Shown piece by piece: positions 63,736 to 64,000 of a stretch of 64,000 bases of DNA. The stretch's first letter is position 1, and the number at the start of each line of letters is the position of its first letter. Source of the DNA: CBDCZY01 sp965224745 (lineage in GTDB: Bacteria; Pseudomonadota; Gammaproteobacteria; Methylococcales; Methylomonadaceae); the NCBI GenBank assembly GCA_965224745.1, contig CBDCZY010000010.1, forward strand, positions 62,001-126,000, in the 5' to 3' direction. Under the pieces are notes generated by a model that was not told the DNA's origin, searched no databases, and worked only from the letters and a program-made list of their open reading frames with translations. A program made the position numbers and the translations under genes.

Positions 63736-64000
63736 TGGTTTGCCAATGATGTTAAAAGAACTTCGCTTGCTGGCTTTTTGGCAATATTATGAAGCTTATC
63801 AGGAACAGGCCACAAAACAGGCATGGGGCTATAGCCAATACCTGTCTAAACTGTGTGAAAATGAAATTGCACGGCGCTTTGAAACGCGAGTTTGCAACTG
63901 GACCAAAGAAGCCAAATTACCCCGGGGCAAAAGTTTTGCCACCTTAGGCTTTGATGAATTACCGGAAACCATTCAAAAGAAAGTGATTGGGCTGCGCGAT
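63728..64000 (+). CDS. istB: IS21 helper IstB, N-terminal part (runs off the window)
   Basis: The GTG at 63728 overlaps the istA end by 8 bases. 91 codons are visible: LPMMLKELRLLAFWQYYEAYQEQATKQAWG and YLSKLCENEIARRFETRVCNWTKEAKLPRGKSF, the IstB N-terminal domain. The Walker A motif must lie past 64000. Confidence 0.93.
   Translation, partial: MSDGLPMMLKELRLLAFWQYYEAYQEQATKQAWGYSQYLSKLCENEIARRFETRVCNWTKEAKLPRGKSFATLGFDELPETIQKKVIGLRD

Larger units (their letters stand above)
62126..64000 (+). mobile_element. IS21-family element, left part (continues past the window)
   Basis: Begins with TGTTAGGCGACAATTAACC. The multiple terminal repeat typical of IS21, gacaatta-acctgtccgg and gacaattatcttgaccgg, is seen at 62135-62175. 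istA and the first part of istB follow. It inserted into the helicase gene at 61227. The right end and target duplication are outside the window. Confidence 0.92.

Noticed and set aside
4..64000. The two IS21 ends (istB at 4-759; istA and istB start at 62126-64000) as one composite transposon around the window
   Set aside because: The two elements have different proteins and different terminal repeats, so they would not mobilise together.

Overview
The window looks like a gammaproteobacterial chromosome, moderately AT-rich and very rich in insertion sequences. The core synteny (smpB, ratA, ratB, bamE, fur, lolC/E, lolD, DUF2062, comEC) is gammaproteobacterial. A BatD/MxaA-like plus VWA/MxaC-like pair, a SUF operon with a NifU-type scaffold and Rieske ferredoxin, and the type of repeat elements suggest a methanotroph-like organism (Methylococcales). 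That placement is inference, not proof.

Layout. 1-2.1 kb: the end of an IS21 element (istB) and an IS3-family transposase. 2.1-21.7 kb, all on the minus strand: a locus of two RTX-type calcium-binding exoproteins, a type I secretion ABC exporter and its adaptor (adaptor frameshifted), a GT4 glycosyltransferase, two giant multidomain glycosyltransferases, a seven-bladed-type FG-GAP-like repeat protein and an O-acetyltransferase. An 0.85-kb stretch of this locus is duplicated on either side of two Uma2-type nuclease genes. 21.8-25.3 kb: VWA protein, MxaA-like membrane protein, HopJ-family protein, isochorismatase-like hydrolase, smpB. 25.4-35.4 kb: housekeeping block on the plus strand (NSS transporter, ratA, ratB, fur, Lol system, comEC, spore-photoproduct-lyase-like radical SAM protein, SDR), with bamE and a DUF2062 gene on the minus strand.

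35.6-42.9 kb is the most unusual region. On the minus strand there is a secreted protein ending in a NucA/NucB-type nuclease domain. It is followed by three ComJ/Nin-like putative immunity genes alternating with two headless nuclease-domain cassettes, at a period of about 0.92 kb. A fourth, degraded cassette lies beyond an IS66 element, which is itself split by an IS3 element. Both insertions have clear target duplications (8 bp and 3 bp). 43.4-50 kb: secreted S41 protease, HNH-like protein, DUF1566 protein, an unrecognised secreted protein and a GT9 heptosyltransferase-like gene. 50.5-52.5 kb is an IS graveyard (IS1, IS21, integrase remnants).

52.6-58.9 kb: the SUF iron-sulfur operon (Rrf2 regulator, sufB, sufC, sufD, sufS, sufU-like, Rieske ferredoxin) with an IscR-type palindrome over its promoter. 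Two copies of a 164-bp MITE in inverted orientation sit between sufB and sufC and after the operon. 59.6-64 kb: a DDE transposase, an Mrr-helicase gene truncated by an IS21 element, and that IS21 (istA plus the start of istB) running off the window.

A dispersed family of about 162-bp imperfect-palindrome repeats occurs at least six times. It has a shared core but two different sets of outer arms.
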